A DNA stretch of 64,000 nucleotides from Bacteroidota bacterium (GCA_023392125.1 JAEVZS010000027.1:62001-126000); one strand, 5' to 3'. Shown: positions 41,716-50,928, counted from the stretch's first letter. Translations and numbers: made by a program. Notes: generated from the letters alone by a model not told the origin.

Positions 41716-42363
41716 TTGGAAGACAGCTACAGACATAAAGGCATGCGCAATCTGCTCGTCAGAAAACTGGCAGAAAAGGGTATCACAGATCAGGCAGTAC
41801 TAAAAGCTATCGGCACAGTGCCCAGACACTTTTTTCTGGACCCGGCCTTTCTCGAACATGCCTATCAGGATAAGGCTTTTCCGATCGGAGAAGGACAGAC
41901 CATATCGCAGCCATATACGGTAGCATTCCAGACCCAGCTACTTTCTGTAAAGCAGGGACTGAAAGTCCTTGAAATCGGTACCGGATCCGGCTATCAGTGC
42001 AGTATACTGGCGGCCATAGGCTGTCGCGTATATACCATTGAACGGATGAAACCCTTATTCGAACAATCCAGACGACTATTGAACCAGATGGGCTATAAAG
42101 CAAATTTTTACTGCGGAGACGGTACACTGGGCTTGCCTTCTCAGGCGCCTTACGACCGGATCATTGTTACTGCGGGTGCCCCGGCTATACCGGAAAAACT
42201 CGTAGAGCAACTGAGCCCTGAAGGCATTCTCGTCATCCCGGTTGGAGATGCACAGACCCAGAAGATGCTTCGTCTGACCAAAGAATTATCAGGCCATGTT
42301 TCTATACAGGAATTCGGCAATTTTAGCTTTGTACCACTAAAAGGGCATTCGGGGTGGAATTAA
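41716..42363 (+). CDS. pcm: Protein-L-isoaspartate O-methyltransferase
   Basis: Methylates damaged isoaspartyl residues in proteins to start their repair, using S-adenosylmethionine. The 215-residue sequence shows TVPRHFFLDP (34-43), GQTISQPYTVAFQTQL (60-75) and the SAM-binding motif VLEIGTGSGYQCSILAA (84-100), then RIIVTAGAPAIPEKLVEQL. The TTG at 41716 is preferred to the ATG nine codons later because the segment SYRHKGMRNLLV fits the conserved family N-terminus. A thioesterase gene follows 13 bases later. Confidence 0.92.
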   Translation: MEDSYRHKGMRNLLVRKLAEKGITDQAVLKAIGTVPRHFFLDPAFLEHAYQDKAFPIGEGQTISQPYTVAFQTQLLSVKQGLKVLEIGTGSGYQCSILAAIGCRVYTIERMKPLFEQSRRLLNQMGYKANFYCGDGTLGLPSQAPYDRIIVTAGAPAIPEKLVEQLSPEGILVIPVGDAQTQKMLRLTKELSGHVSIQEFGNFSFVPLKGHSGWN

Positions 42364-42376
42364 CCTTATTGTAAAA

Positions 42377-42898
42377 ATGAAAAAATACGCAAAAGACTCT
42401 CTGGCAACCATGACAGAAATGGTTCTGCCTAATGATACAAATCCGCTTCATAATATGATGGGAGGTCGTATGATGCATCTGATGGATGTGGTAGCTGCAA
42501 TAGCTGCACAAAGACATTCCAACAGCATAGTAGTCACAGCATCTGTAGATCATGTTTCGTTCAACTCTTCCATTAAGCTGGGTAATGTAGTAACCCTCAA
42601 GGCGCAGGTGACAAGATCCTTCAACTCTTCTATGGAAGTATACATAGAAGTCTGGACAGAAAATATACCTGATAATACAAAAGAGAAATCAAATCATGCT
42701 TTTTTCACTTTTGTTGCTCTGAATCAACAGGGCAAACCGATAAGAGTACCCGAACTCGTACCTGAAACAAGCGAAGAAATCGAGCTTTTTGACGGAGCTC
42801 TGAGACGAAGACAGCTGCGTCTCATTCTGGCAGGCAAGATGCAGGCAAAAGATGCTACGGAATTGCAGCGCATATTCAATCTTTCTGACAATTCATAG
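42377..42898 (+). CDS. Hotdog-fold acyl-CoA thioesterase
   Basis: The 173-residue protein matches the YciA/BACH-type hotdog thioesterases: VLPNDTNPLHNMMGGRMMHL with the catalytic-region Asn and Asp, then VDHVSFNSSIKLGNVVTLKA and a second strand set with HAFFTFVALNQQGKPIRVP. These enzymes release free fatty acids from acyl-CoA, but the chain-length preference cannot be predicted. The C-terminal 40 residues are helical and charged. It is probably co-transcribed with pcm and ends seven bases from a convergent mini-gene. Confidence 0.88.
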   Translation: MKKYAKDSLATMTEMVLPNDTNPLHNMMGGRMMHLMDVVAAIAAQRHSNSIVVTASVDHVSFNSSIKLGNVVTLKAQVTRSFNSSMEVYIEVWTENIPDNTKEKSNHAFFTFVALNQQGKPIRVPELVPETSEEIELFDGALRRRQLRLILAGKMQAKDATELQRIFNLSDNS

Positions 42899-42905
42899 CT
42901 TGTTT

Positions 42906-43058
42906 TCACACACCTCTTATCACCCGAAGAAGAAACGCGATTACTGCAAGCACCAGTAAAACATGTATAATTCCGCCAACTGTATCTCCAAATCCTAAAA
43001 AGCCGATCAACCACATTACAATTAACACAATGGCTATAATATAAAGTAGATTTCCCAT
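42906..43058 (-). CDS. Lmo0937-type mini membrane protein
   Basis: A 50-residue, two-helix protein beginning MGNLLYIIAIVLIVMWLIGF and ending LLVLAVIAFLLRVIRGV. Length, starting MGN, central GFGDTVGGIIH and the closing RVIRG fit the Lmo0937 family of tiny membrane proteins, widespread and functionally undefined. A longer frame to 43121 would add 21 Cys-rich residues that are not in the family, so the ATG at 43058 is chosen. Confidence 0.75.
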   Translation of the reverse strand: MGNLLYIIAIVLIVMWLIGFLGFGDTVGGIIHVLLVLAVIAFLLRVIRGV

Positions 43059-43187
43059 ATTAGTATATATTTGACAAACAGGGGTACAACAACACATACC
43101 CTGACTCAAATGATATAACACGGCAGATAAATTAAATGTTAAGCTATTTACTTGAAATAATCGGGCTGTTGGTTTAATTTTATAATC

Positions 43188-43670
43188 ATGTCTGGCCTGA
43201 TTTCAGCACATACAATGGAGCAAAAAGAACAATTTATCCCATTTTTGTTTGAAGAACCTGTTTATCTCATACAAAATACACAGTCCGTAACCAAACCGGT
43301 GTCTGCTCCTTCTTCTCATTTTCAAGCTTCTCCATCCGAAGATACCCAGACACAGATAGCAAAAAAGAAACTGATTGTATTTTGTAATGAAGCCACTCCC
43401 GATGAGCTGGCATTTCTTAGCAAGATTCTGGATGCTATAAAACTCACTCCGGCAGATTACCATATTGAAACAGGCCCTCTGAGTCCGGCAATCGCCTCCG
43501 ACAAGCTATTATATTTCGGCCAGCATCCACAGACAGGACCCCATGCCATGTACGAACTGCTTCAGATAGATAACCAGATAGTGCTGTCTGCAGATTCTTT
43601 AAATGTACTTCAGCATGATGTCAGCAGAAAAAAGCTGCTCTGGGCAGCTCTTCAAAAGATGTTTTCCTGA
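43188..43670 (+). CDS. Uncharacterised protein with distant resemblance to DNA polymerase III psi (HolD)
   Basis: The 160-residue protein has a Ser/Pro/Gln-rich N-terminal third (about 30-58), then a compact alpha/beta region: KKKLIVFCNEATPDELAFL, a helix to ILDAIKLTPADYHI, KLLYFGQHPQ, and SLNVLQHDVSRKKLLWAALQ. The order (strand, acidic loop, helix, LTPxD, strand, then an L-x2-L-x2-D-x5-LW-x2-L helix) resembles E. coli HolD. Psi links the clamp loader to SSB through its N-terminus. This is a weak visual match and the true function may differ. An alternative ATG at 43215 would remove nine residues. It converges on the HDAC-family gene. Confidence 0.5.
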   Translation: MSGLISAHTMEQKEQFIPFLFEEPVYLIQNTQSVTKPVSAPSSHFQASPSEDTQTQIAKKKLIVFCNEATPDELAFLSKILDAIKLTPADYHIETGPLSPAIASDKLLYFGQHPQTGPHAMYELLQIDNQIVLSADSLNVLQHDVSRKKLLWAALQKMFS

Positions 43671-43678
43671 TTCTTTCC

Positions 43679-44581
43679 TTAAAAGTAGATCTTCTCTGCT
43701 ACCCTGAATGTATTGCAATGAGCTTCTACAATATCCGGGAGACGGGAAGAATAGCCACCTCCTAAATCAACCGCTACAGGAATTTTCCTTTTACTGCAAA
43801 GTTCAAACACCATACGGTCTCTCTCCCTACACCCTTCTCTGCTCAACGATAACCAGCCGAGCTTATCACTTTTCAATACATCAACACCCGACTGGTAAAA
43901 AACAAAATCGGGCTCGAACGAATCGATAATGTCCCGCAATGCCTGTTTCAGTATGGCTAGATATTGCTCATCCTCTGTTCCCGCAGGCAACTCAATATCC
44001 AGATCCGATTGTTCTTTTTTGGAGAAAACATTTTCTGCACAATGCATACTAAATGTAAAAACTTCATTGATATTCTGAAATATCCGGGCTGTACCATTGC
44101 CCTGATGGACATCCAGATCTATAATGAGTACCCTGCCGGCAAGCTTTTCCCGAAGCAGAAAACCGGCAGCTATAGCATTGTCATTCAATAAGCAAAATCC
44201 TTCGGCTTTGTCCGGATAAGCATGATGTGTACCACCGGCAATGTTGAAGGCAACACCATACTGGCAGGCATATCGGGCAGCCATAATTGTGCCCTGCATT
44301 ATACATCGCTCGCGATGAATCAACTCAGCCGTCAGTTCAAAACCGGAACGTCGCTGTTCAAGATGGGTCAGAGAGAGATTTTTTAATTTGTACCAGTATT
44401 CCGGAGTATGTACGCCAAGTATCCATTTTTCTTCAACCGGCGCAGGCTCAAAAAGATTGTCCCTGGTAATAAGACCTTCATAAAGCAATTGCTCCGCAAT
44501 CAGGTCGTATTTGATCATAGGAAAACGATGGCCCTCCGGCACAGGGTAGTTATATACACCGGAATATGCAATTTTCAACAT
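43679..44581 (-). CDS. Histone-deacetylase-family hydrolase
   Basis: The 300-residue protein has the arginase/deacetylase signature: HTPEYWYKL near residue 58, the AGGTHHA pair of histidines (115-121), GFCLLNDNAIAA (128-139), the zinc motif DLDVHQGNG (155-163, Asp157 and His159 as ligands), the third ligand in QSGVDVLKSDKLG, and LGGGYSS near the end. Bacterial members hydrolyse acetylated polyamines, acetoin-related or other small amides, or proteins; which one applies is unknown. It is transcribed alone or with the small basic-protein gene 51 bases upstream. Confidence 0.9.
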   Translation of the reverse strand: MLKIAYSGVYNYPVPEGHRFPMIKYDLIAEQLLYEGLITRDNLFEPAPVEEKWILGVHTPEYWYKLKNLSLTHLEQRRSGFELTAELIHRERCIMQGTIMAARYACQYGVAFNIAGGTHHAYPDKAEGFCLLNDNAIAAGFLLREKLAGRVLIIDLDVHQGNGTARIFQNINEVFTFSMHCAENVFSKKEQSDLDIELPAGTEDEQYLAILKQALRDIIDSFEPDFVFYQSGVDVLKSDKLGWLSLSREGCRERDRMVFELCSKRKIPVAVDLGGGYSSRLPDIVEAHCNTFRVAEKIYF

Positions 44582-44632
44582 ACTTCTTTAATCCACCACT
44601 GTGAACTAAAGCATTTTTTTTAAATAAAGCGT

Positions 44633-44929
44633 TTAATCAGCCTTTTTTTCTGTCTTCTTCTGATTTTTATTTCTTCTCCGGGAATAAAACGTTTTTTCAG
44701 CTTCCGGACTCTTAACAGCATTTTCTCTTTTCCTGAACACTGACTTCATTTCGGGAAGCTTCGGAGATGCAGGCGATTTTTGCTTATCATCACTATCCTT
44801 ATCTTTCTTCTGGCTCTCCCCGGAAAGCTGCCGGCCGGCTTCCGACTTCAGATCAGATACCACTTCTTCCCGGTTATAGTTAGAATAGTCGACAATTTTT
44901 TCCCAGATACGTTTCAACAGATTACTCAT
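44633..44929 (-). CDS. Small highly charged protein of unknown function
   Basis: From the ATG at 44929 the product has 98 residues: a short helical start (MSNLLKRIWEKIVDYSNYN) followed by a low-complexity, Lys/Ser/Glu-rich tail ending RRRNKNQKKTEKKAD, likely disordered. This start is favoured because GGAGGG lies five bases upstream and because a longer frame (to 45019) would run back through the terminator of the preceding gene. No signal peptide is present in this form. The family is not recognised. Confidence 0.55.
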   Translation of the reverse strand: MSNLLKRIWEKIVDYSNYNREEVVSDLKSEAGRQLSGESQKKDKDSDDKQKSPASPKLPEMKSVFRKRENAVKSPEAEKTFYSRRRNKNQKKTEKKAD

Positions 44930-44997
44930 TACAGCCCTCCAGCGTTTTCCTTTCAAAACATCTTTTGCGGCAGGGTTGTTCATCATCTGTAAACTAT

Positions 44998-45032
44998 AAA
45001 AAAACGGCTTCCCTTTCACAAAGAGAAGCCGC
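44998..45032 (-). terminator. Rho-independent terminator after the small secreted-protein gene
   Basis: Read on the minus strand, CGGCTTC (45031-45025) pairs with GAAGCCG (45011-45005), an inner CTTT/AAAG pair extends the stem, and seven T residues follow (45004-44998). It lies 26 bases beyond the stop codon of the 155-residue secreted-protein gene. Confidence 0.85.
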
Positions 45033-45057
45033 TGATAAATAAAAGAAACGTATTTTT

Positions 45058-45525
45058 TTAAAAAGCTTTCAATTCATTGATGGGAATATTCTCAAACTTA
45101 CCGTTCGTAACAGTAATTTTTTTCTCAGCGCCCTGCCTGTTGATAAGCACCATTTCAAAAACGCCGGAAACAATTCCTTTTTCCAGATCCAGTTTCTGAA
45201 TATCTACAAATCCGTTCAGAGGCTTATATATCTTATCTGTACCTGGCTCCACATAACGGACATATACCTCTCTGTTATTTGACTCGGAAAGGGCTATTTT
45301 TCGTTCTTCCGGATTCAGGAGTACAAAAGCTTCAAACTTATCATTGCTCAAAGACAATTGCTTGTGTCCGCCGGTAATTGTGCGATATTTTGCCTTTGCA
45401 TCCTTTAAAATCATTTCTCTGCCATTAACCTTACAAACAAAAGCTCCCTGTTCCAGCGTATCTGCAGTAAATGCAGACAATATTAAAAAACACAGAACAG
45501 AAACCAGATTTACACAGTATTTCAT
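45058..45525 (-). CDS. Secreted protein of unknown function
   Basis: The 155-residue product has a signal peptide (VNLVSVLCFLILSAFTA, cleavage near residue 21). The mature part alternates polar and hydrophobic residues like a beta sandwich, with FVCKVNGREMILKDAKAKY near the start and FVDIQKLDLEKGIVSGVFEM later, a pattern common in uncharacterised Bacteroidota periplasmic or surface proteins. No membrane anchor or lipobox is evident. It is monocistronic with a strong terminator. I do not assign a function. Confidence 0.65.
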   Translation of the reverse strand: MKYCVNLVSVLCFLILSAFTADTLEQGAFVCKVNGREMILKDAKAKYRTITGGHKQLSLSNDKFEAFVLLNPEERKIALSESNNREVYVRYVEPGTDKIYKPLNGFVDIQKLDLEKGIVSGVFEMVLINRQGAEKKITVTNGKFENIPINELKAF

Positions 45526-45605
45526 AATTTTTTATAGCTTTTTCTGTATTAATGCGGGACTAAAATACAAATTTTCATGTTTAAAATAAATTTATTACAA
45601 TTATT

Positions 45606-46478
45606 TTATCCACGAATTTCTGCCAGCTGATAAATCAGACCTTTCTCTCTCTCGGAAAGATTTTCCGGTATATCCGCTACAATTCGTGCATACAAATCAC
45701 CATGCAGATCGCCCATATTATATTTTGGCATCCCCAGGTTTCTCAGTCTCAAAACCTTACCATTTTTCGTTTCGGCCGGTATATCTACCGCCACAGGCCC
45801 CTTTAATGTGGTCAGCGTCTTCTTTCCGCCCAGCATAAGCGTATACAATGGTATATGGAAATCAACATATAAATCATCACCTTTCCGGTCAAATACCGGA
45901 TCAGGCTCGATCTGAACAGTAATATAAAGATCACCATTGGGGCCACCATATACTCCCGGTCCCCCGCTCCCATTGACTTTTAATGTCTGTCCATCGGCTA
46001 TTCCAGGCTTTAGACGTATGGTATACGGACGTTCATTTATCTTAAAAAGTTTACTTGTTCCGTGAAAAGCTTCCCTGAGAGTTATCGTCATATTTCCTTC
46101 ATAATCGGTACCCCGGACACCACCTCTTCCGCCCTTCTTAAATCCTCCGCCAAAAAATGTCTCAAAGAAATCCGAAAAAGCTCCCCGTTGTCCGAATATG
46201 TCATGCTCTTCCTGTTCACTCTCAGCATTTGCTCTGCTCCCGGCCTCCTTGTAATATTTCCAGTTTTCTGCGTACTGATCGTATTGTCTGCGTTTTTCCT
46301 GATCGGACAATACTGTATATGCTTCATTGATTATTTTAAACTTTTCTTCCGCCTCTTTATTCCCCGGATTTTTATCCGGATGATATTTTACTGCAAGCTT
46401 TTTGAACGCTTTCTTGATCTCATCTTCGGAAGATGTTCTGGAAACTCCTAAATCCTGATAATAATCTCTGAATTGCAT
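45606..46478 (-). CDS. DnaJ-family (CbpA-like) co-chaperone
   Basis: A type II J-protein of 290 residues. The J-domain spans about 1-72 with the HPD motif in VKYHPDKNPGN, and the charged helix ends RRQYDQYAENW. A short Gly/Phe region (FFGGGFKKGGRGGVRG) follows, then two C-terminal substrate-binding barrels (NMTITLREAFHGTSKLFKI; DDLYVDFHIPLYTLMLGGKK). No Cys-rich zinc domain is present, so it is CbpA-like rather than DnaJ proper. It would stimulate DnaK ATPase; dnaK is not in the window. It follows the large peptidase/barrel gene on the same strand at 53 bases. Confidence 0.93.
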   Translation of the reverse strand: MQFRDYYQDLGVSRTSSEDEIKKAFKKLAVKYHPDKNPGNKEAEEKFKIINEAYTVLSDQEKRRQYDQYAENWKYYKEAGSRANAESEQEEHDIFGQRGAFSDFFETFFGGGFKKGGRGGVRGTDYEGNMTITLREAFHGTSKLFKINERPYTIRLKPGIADGQTLKVNGSGGPGVYGGPNGDLYITVQIEPDPVFDRKGDDLYVDFHIPLYTLMLGGKKTLTTLKGPVAVDIPAETKNGKVLRLRNLGMPKYNMGDLHGDLYARIVADIPENLSEREKGLIYQLAEIRG

Positions 46479-46531
46479 AGTCCCCCCCTCATTATATATA
46501 TATAACTCAGGTAAACAAGGTATTTGTTAGA

Positions 46532-49345
46532 TTACAAGCCAAGATTTATAATAAACTGGAAGTTTATATTACTCCTTTCCGGTAAAAAGTTTAGCCGAAA
46601 TCCTCCGTTGAAAGGTACAATATTACTGAAAACATGAAAATCATTCAGCAATTCAAACCCGATACTCGGATAGTATACCGGCTCTACATTCGGGTTAGTG
46701 CCAATGCCCAAATCAGTATACAGATTGGTATATATTCTCTTGATGTAAATAAAGCCGGGAATATTGAAATCCGGATAAATCAGCGGCATGGAATAGTTGA
46801 AACGAACTACTGTCATCTGTCGGTTATATAATCCTGAATATCCCCGCGGATACGTAATCAGATTCGTATAGTCAAAACTCCCGTTTGTATAATTTCGCTG
46901 GTAGCCGGCAGAAATATTGATACCATGATTCTTTAGCAATCCGGGCAGCAGCAGTCCCCCCTGCACATACAACTGATTGTTGTACTGAAACCCTCCCCAG
47001 GGTGAATGCCGGAAACCTGTCTGCAGATATTGTCCCCATCTGGGCTGTAACTCCAGAAGCGCTCTTTTTCTTCTGCGGGAAAGATTGAGAGAATAATAGA
47101 CGGAGTTGACATTAATATCGGCTATCTCGGCTCCGCCCGGCAGATCCTGCACAGAGATATACGAATACTGAACAGCAGGCACGACAAACTGATAGTATGC
47201 TCCTCTGGTAAAATTCAGAGGAACAGCCGCTTGAAATGTGCCAATTCTTTCCTGCCAGCGCAACTCACGCCCTGCACTGTTTACGGTTCGTCGATTGCCG
47301 ACTTTACCAGCCACGGTTAGCTGAGGATACAGACCTTTGTAAACAAAGCTGGCATTCAGCGACCCGGATTCCTCATTAAGGTCATATACATAACTGATAT
47401 TGGTAAATGAAGTGCTCAGATTATTCTGCGACAGCAATGTTACGGAAGGATTTAACGAATAGGACTCCGTATTCACTGACAATGGAGACCAGCTGTGAAT
47501 ATTGAATAAATGCTTCCACTTCGGATAGGATTTAATTTCAAAATCTTTTGCAGACGATGAATCAAAGTAAATAGTCTGCTCCTCACCCAGCAATTCTTCA
47601 TAAAGCTTAAAAGATGTATTCCTGACCTCCTTTAATTTTTCCCATTGATCCGGCAATAGTTTCATCCGGGCCATATTATACCCGTCAGCGCTGTATTCAT
47701 TGTACCATAGCTCATTTTTCTCCTGGTCTACAGACGGATTAAAAGCGCCAAATCTGGAATCCGTTACTTTAAACACTTCTTTGGATAGCGTATCTACCGC
47801 ATAGATATTGTCAATGCCGGACCAGATGCCGTGAAAAAGAATATAGTTTTTGTAAGCAACCGGATTGGTAATGTCATTACTTGCAGCATCAAGCACCATA
47901 TTCGAATTGCCCGATCTTGTATCAAGAATCTCTAATCTTTTTCCTGTCTGATCCAGTGAAATGTAAACAATACGATTATTGTCAACCCATTGGGGCGTCA
48001 GCAGGAAAGGATTTTCTTTCAACTGAATCCGGTTATATACCTCACCTGACAGAATATCAATAAACGTAAGATAAAAATGATAGTCCGGCGTAGCCTCAAT
48101 TGCAACAATTCTCTTTCCATCGGGAGAAATAGCCGGGACAAACAGAAAGCTTTTGCTTGTAAGCATCTTTCGCTTATTACTCACAAAATCATATACAAAC
48201 AGATTGGAATAAATCCTGTTGGACCATCTTTTGTCCAACACATATTCACTCCAGGCAAGCCTGCCGGTTGCTTCATTATACGAAAAACGGCTTTGCTGGA
48301 TCAGTCCGGGAAAAAACACATGCTCTTCCCGTCCATTGCTGTCTATCAGTACAAATTCATCTATCTGTTCATAACCGGACTTAAGCGCCAGCGTTTGACT
48401 GCGACTGGTTTCAACCGGGAACAAATAATTCGTAAAAAATCTGTGAGCAGTCCTGTTTGCAGGAACATACGCATCCGGTCTGACAATCTGATCCTGGTTC
48501 TGCCAGACAGAATCCAGAGATTCCATTGCCTTCCGGTAAAACTTCCTTTTTCCCAAACCCGCATTTTTCTTCACTGTCTTATTGAATATGGTAGGAAGAT
48601 AAGGCTTTCTTGCTGATTTGGTCAATGCTTCCTCCCATATTGATGTTCCATACCACCACCTTCCCATTCCGGTCAGATAATAACCCAGATTATAATAACT
48701 CGGTACAAAGTCTTTGTAAGACCCCAGATAGGCCTTTTCATAGGAATACATCCCTTTTTCCATAAGCTGGGTCCTAAGCGGCATGGAAAACGAAGGAAGA
48801 CGCCCCCGGCCCGACTTACTCAGGGTTGTTTCTGCAATTACGGCATCTCCTTCAACAAACCAGAACGGGATATACAAGCCGAAAACCGCAGCGGTTGCCT
48901 GCTGACCAAAAATATAGTAAAGCAGCTGAGTTATCCCCTGATGCATCTTATCAATCTGTACTACATGACGAAACTCATGTATAGCCAGCTGATCAAGCCA
49001 GTCCTGATTATATATATCCTGAGGCGGTATGGTATTAAAATTGGACCGGCTGGGAGCCCAGAGCACATTGGCATTGGCATTGCTGTTATACGTATGCAGA
49101 ATGACTGTAATGGATCTCGGCTGGTGATCCAGCGTAACAGATGCGGCTGAGTACACTTTCTCCAGCGCATTTGCAAGCCGTACAGCCTGCTTCTGAAAAT
49201 CCTTCGGAAAAAGGATCTGAAAGTTCTCCGTTTTAATCTCCTTCCATACAATAGAGGCCGGATCCTGACCGGAGTCAACATACTGTGCCGGTAACGGAAA
49301 AAATACGAAAAAAAAGAAAAAAACGCCCAAAAATGCCCTTAACAT
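46532..49345 (-). CDS. HExxH metallopeptidase-like / beta-propeller / outer-membrane barrel protein
   Basis: The 937-residue protein has a signal peptide (residues 1-20, cleavage before QYV). Residues about 30-320 resemble a peptidase-MA-type gluzincin: LAIHEFRHVVQ (121-130) holds HExxH and WFVEGDAVIAE (162-172) supplies the downstream Glu. Residues about 325-570 contain PD40-like propeller repeats (FVPAISPDGKRIVAIE, RFGAFNPSVDQEKNELWYN). Residues about 620-937 look like an outer-membrane barrel, ending NFQFIINLGL. The catalytic parts would then sit on one side of the outer membrane. Substrate, orientation and true activity are unknown. No obvious partner gene lies beside it. Confidence 0.75.
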   Translation of the reverse strand: MLRAFLGVFFFFFVFFPLPAQYVDSGQDPASIVWKEIKTENFQILFPKDFQKQAVRLANALEKVYSAASVTLDHQPRSITVILHTYNSNANANVLWAPSRSNFNTIPPQDIYNQDWLDQLAIHEFRHVVQIDKMHQGITQLLYYIFGQQATAAVFGLYIPFWFVEGDAVIAETTLSKSGRGRLPSFSMPLRTQLMEKGMYSYEKAYLGSYKDFVPSYYNLGYYLTGMGRWWYGTSIWEEALTKSARKPYLPTIFNKTVKKNAGLGKRKFYRKAMESLDSVWQNQDQIVRPDAYVPANRTAHRFFTNYLFPVETSRSQTLALKSGYEQIDEFVLIDSNGREEHVFFPGLIQQSRFSYNEATGRLAWSEYVLDKRWSNRIYSNLFVYDFVSNKRKMLTSKSFLFVPAISPDGKRIVAIEATPDYHFYLTFIDILSGEVYNRIQLKENPFLLTPQWVDNNRIVYISLDQTGKRLEILDTRSGNSNMVLDAASNDITNPVAYKNYILFHGIWSGIDNIYAVDTLSKEVFKVTDSRFGAFNPSVDQEKNELWYNEYSADGYNMARMKLLPDQWEKLKEVRNTSFKLYEELLGEEQTIYFDSSSAKDFEIKSYPKWKHLFNIHSWSPLSVNTESYSLNPSVTLLSQNNLSTSFTNISYVYDLNEESGSLNASFVYKGLYPQLTVAGKVGNRRTVNSAGRELRWQERIGTFQAAVPLNFTRGAYYQFVVPAVQYSYISVQDLPGGAEIADINVNSVYYSLNLSRRRKRALLELQPRWGQYLQTGFRHSPWGGFQYNNQLYVQGGLLLPGLLKNHGINISAGYQRNYTNGSFDYTNLITYPRGYSGLYNRQMTVVRFNYSMPLIYPDFNIPGFIYIKRIYTNLYTDLGIGTNPNVEPVYYPSIGFELLNDFHVFSNIVPFNGGFRLNFLPERSNINFQFIINLGL

Positions 49346-49408
49346 CAGGATAAAAAGTTAAGCAGTTTCCGCCAGATCACTTGTAGTTGCCGTCCGGTTT
49401 TTCGGTTT

Positions 49409-50716
49409 TTAATTTACCTCTTCTTCCTTTGGTGAATAAACAAGCTTTACTACCAACACACTTTGTTTCGATTTTTTAAGAATAGTCAACTCATACTCCT
49501 CGAAAGTTGTTTTCTCATAGAGCTCCGGTATTTTATCAAAAATTGTATTCACCCATCCGGCTACCGTATCATAGCTGCTGCTTTTAGGCAGGGGAACAGG
49601 TAAATAATTATTGACATCTTCTATTCCGGACAGGGCATTGACTACGTATTCATTTGTGTGCAGCTTCTCTACAATCGGTGCTTCTTCATCATATTCATCC
49701 TGAATTTCCCCTACCAGCTCTTCCAGAATATCCTCAATAGTCACAATACCCGCAATACCGCCAAACTCATCCGTTATGACAGCCATATGAAGATGCTTTT
49801 CCTGCAGTTCCTTGAGCAGCTCATTTATTTTTTTGGTATGCGGAACATAGTAGGGCGGACGCATAACCGATTTCAAATCAAACTTTTCCTGTTTGCCGAT
49901 CATTCTCAGCAGATCCTTAATATACACAACTCCGATAATGTTGTCAATGCTGTCTTTATATAGCGGCATCCGGCTATATCCCTCCTTAATAATCAGATCA
50001 GTCACTTCCTGCTCCGTGAGCTCGATATCTATGGCGCAAATGCTTGTTCTCGGCACCATAATCTGTCTCGCAGTTATAAAGTTGAAATTAAAGACGTTCT
50101 TTATCAGCTCATGCTCTGATGCTTTTATTGCACCGGATTCCTTACTTTGTTCAAGCAGCAGCTTAATTTCTTCTGCTGAATGCACTTCGAGGTGATCATG
50201 AGCTGAAAATCCCATGCTCCTCAAAAGCATATTGGCAAGTCCGTTGAGCAGCCAGATAAATGGTCGGAACAGCACATAAAACACTTTCATCGGATAGGTG
50301 ACAGCCAGTGTCGTGGCTTCAGACCTTTGTATCGCTATGGACTTGGGAGCAAGCTCTCCGAAAACTATATGAAGTACCGTAATGACAGCAAACGCAATCG
50401 GCAGAGCAATCTGATGAGCACTCTCCTCTGAAACAGACACTCCCAGACCATCCATCAACTGAATAATCAGTCTGGTAACAACAGATTCCCCGATCCAGCC
50501 GAGCCCCAGACTGGCAAGAGTGATTCCCAGCTGTGTTGCAGAAAGATAGGCATCAAGATTTTTGACAAGGCTCAGAGCAGCCCTGGAAGTAATATTGCCG
50601 GCGACAGCCTTAATTTCCAGTTGGGATATCCGCACCTTAACCATTGCAAATTCGGCTGCAACAAAAAAACCATTTAAAAAAACAAGGAAAAAAGTTACTA
50701 TTATATCAATTAGCAT
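49409..50716 (-). CDS. CNNM/CorC-family membrane protein with CBS domains
   Basis: From the ATG at 50716 the product has 435 residues; the frame could begin 24 residues earlier at a TTG but those residues look non-native. The first about 200 residues are the CNNM/DUF21 membrane domain (MLIDIIVTFFLVFLNGFFVA, LSATQLGITLASLGLGW). Two CBS domains follow (MVPRTSICAIDIELTEQEV; VMRPPYYVPHTKKINELLKE; EFGGIAGIVTIEDILEELV), then a CorC/HlyC C-terminal domain. These proteins are linked to magnesium or other ion export and were once called hemolysins. It lies divergent from the nuo operon. Confidence 0.92.
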   Translation of the reverse strand: MLIDIIVTFFLVFLNGFFVAAEFAMVKVRISQLEIKAVAGNITSRAALSLVKNLDAYLSATQLGITLASLGLGWIGESVVTRLIIQLMDGLGVSVSEESAHQIALPIAFAVITVLHIVFGELAPKSIAIQRSEATTLAVTYPMKVFYVLFRPFIWLLNGLANMLLRSMGFSAHDHLEVHSAEEIKLLLEQSKESGAIKASEHELIKNVFNFNFITARQIMVPRTSICAIDIELTEQEVTDLIIKEGYSRMPLYKDSIDNIIGVVYIKDLLRMIGKQEKFDLKSVMRPPYYVPHTKKINELLKELQEKHLHMAVITDEFGGIAGIVTIEDILEELVGEIQDEYDEEAPIVEKLHTNEYVVNALSGIEDVNNYLPVPLPKSSSYDTVAGWVNTIFDKIPELYEKTTFEEYELTILKKSKQSVLVVKLVYSPKEEEVN

Positions 50717-50928
50717 TAGTACCGTAGTAGATATTTTTTTAATTAGCGGAAAGGACCGAATCGGTAAAAATACATATTTTAACTCCAAAAAAACAGCTAA
50801 TCGAAATATTATATTATTTATGTAAAACTATTTAGGAAACAATGCAGTATACGAAGGGGTGAAAAAAACAGGTAAAATATTTTTTTTAGAAAGAATTTAT
50901 CTAATTTTACAATCAACTACAATATGAA

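Noticed and set aside
48077..48616. A 179-codon open frame on the plus strand
   Set aside because: It lies entirely within the peptidase/propeller/barrel gene on the other strand, and its translation shows no recognisable motif.
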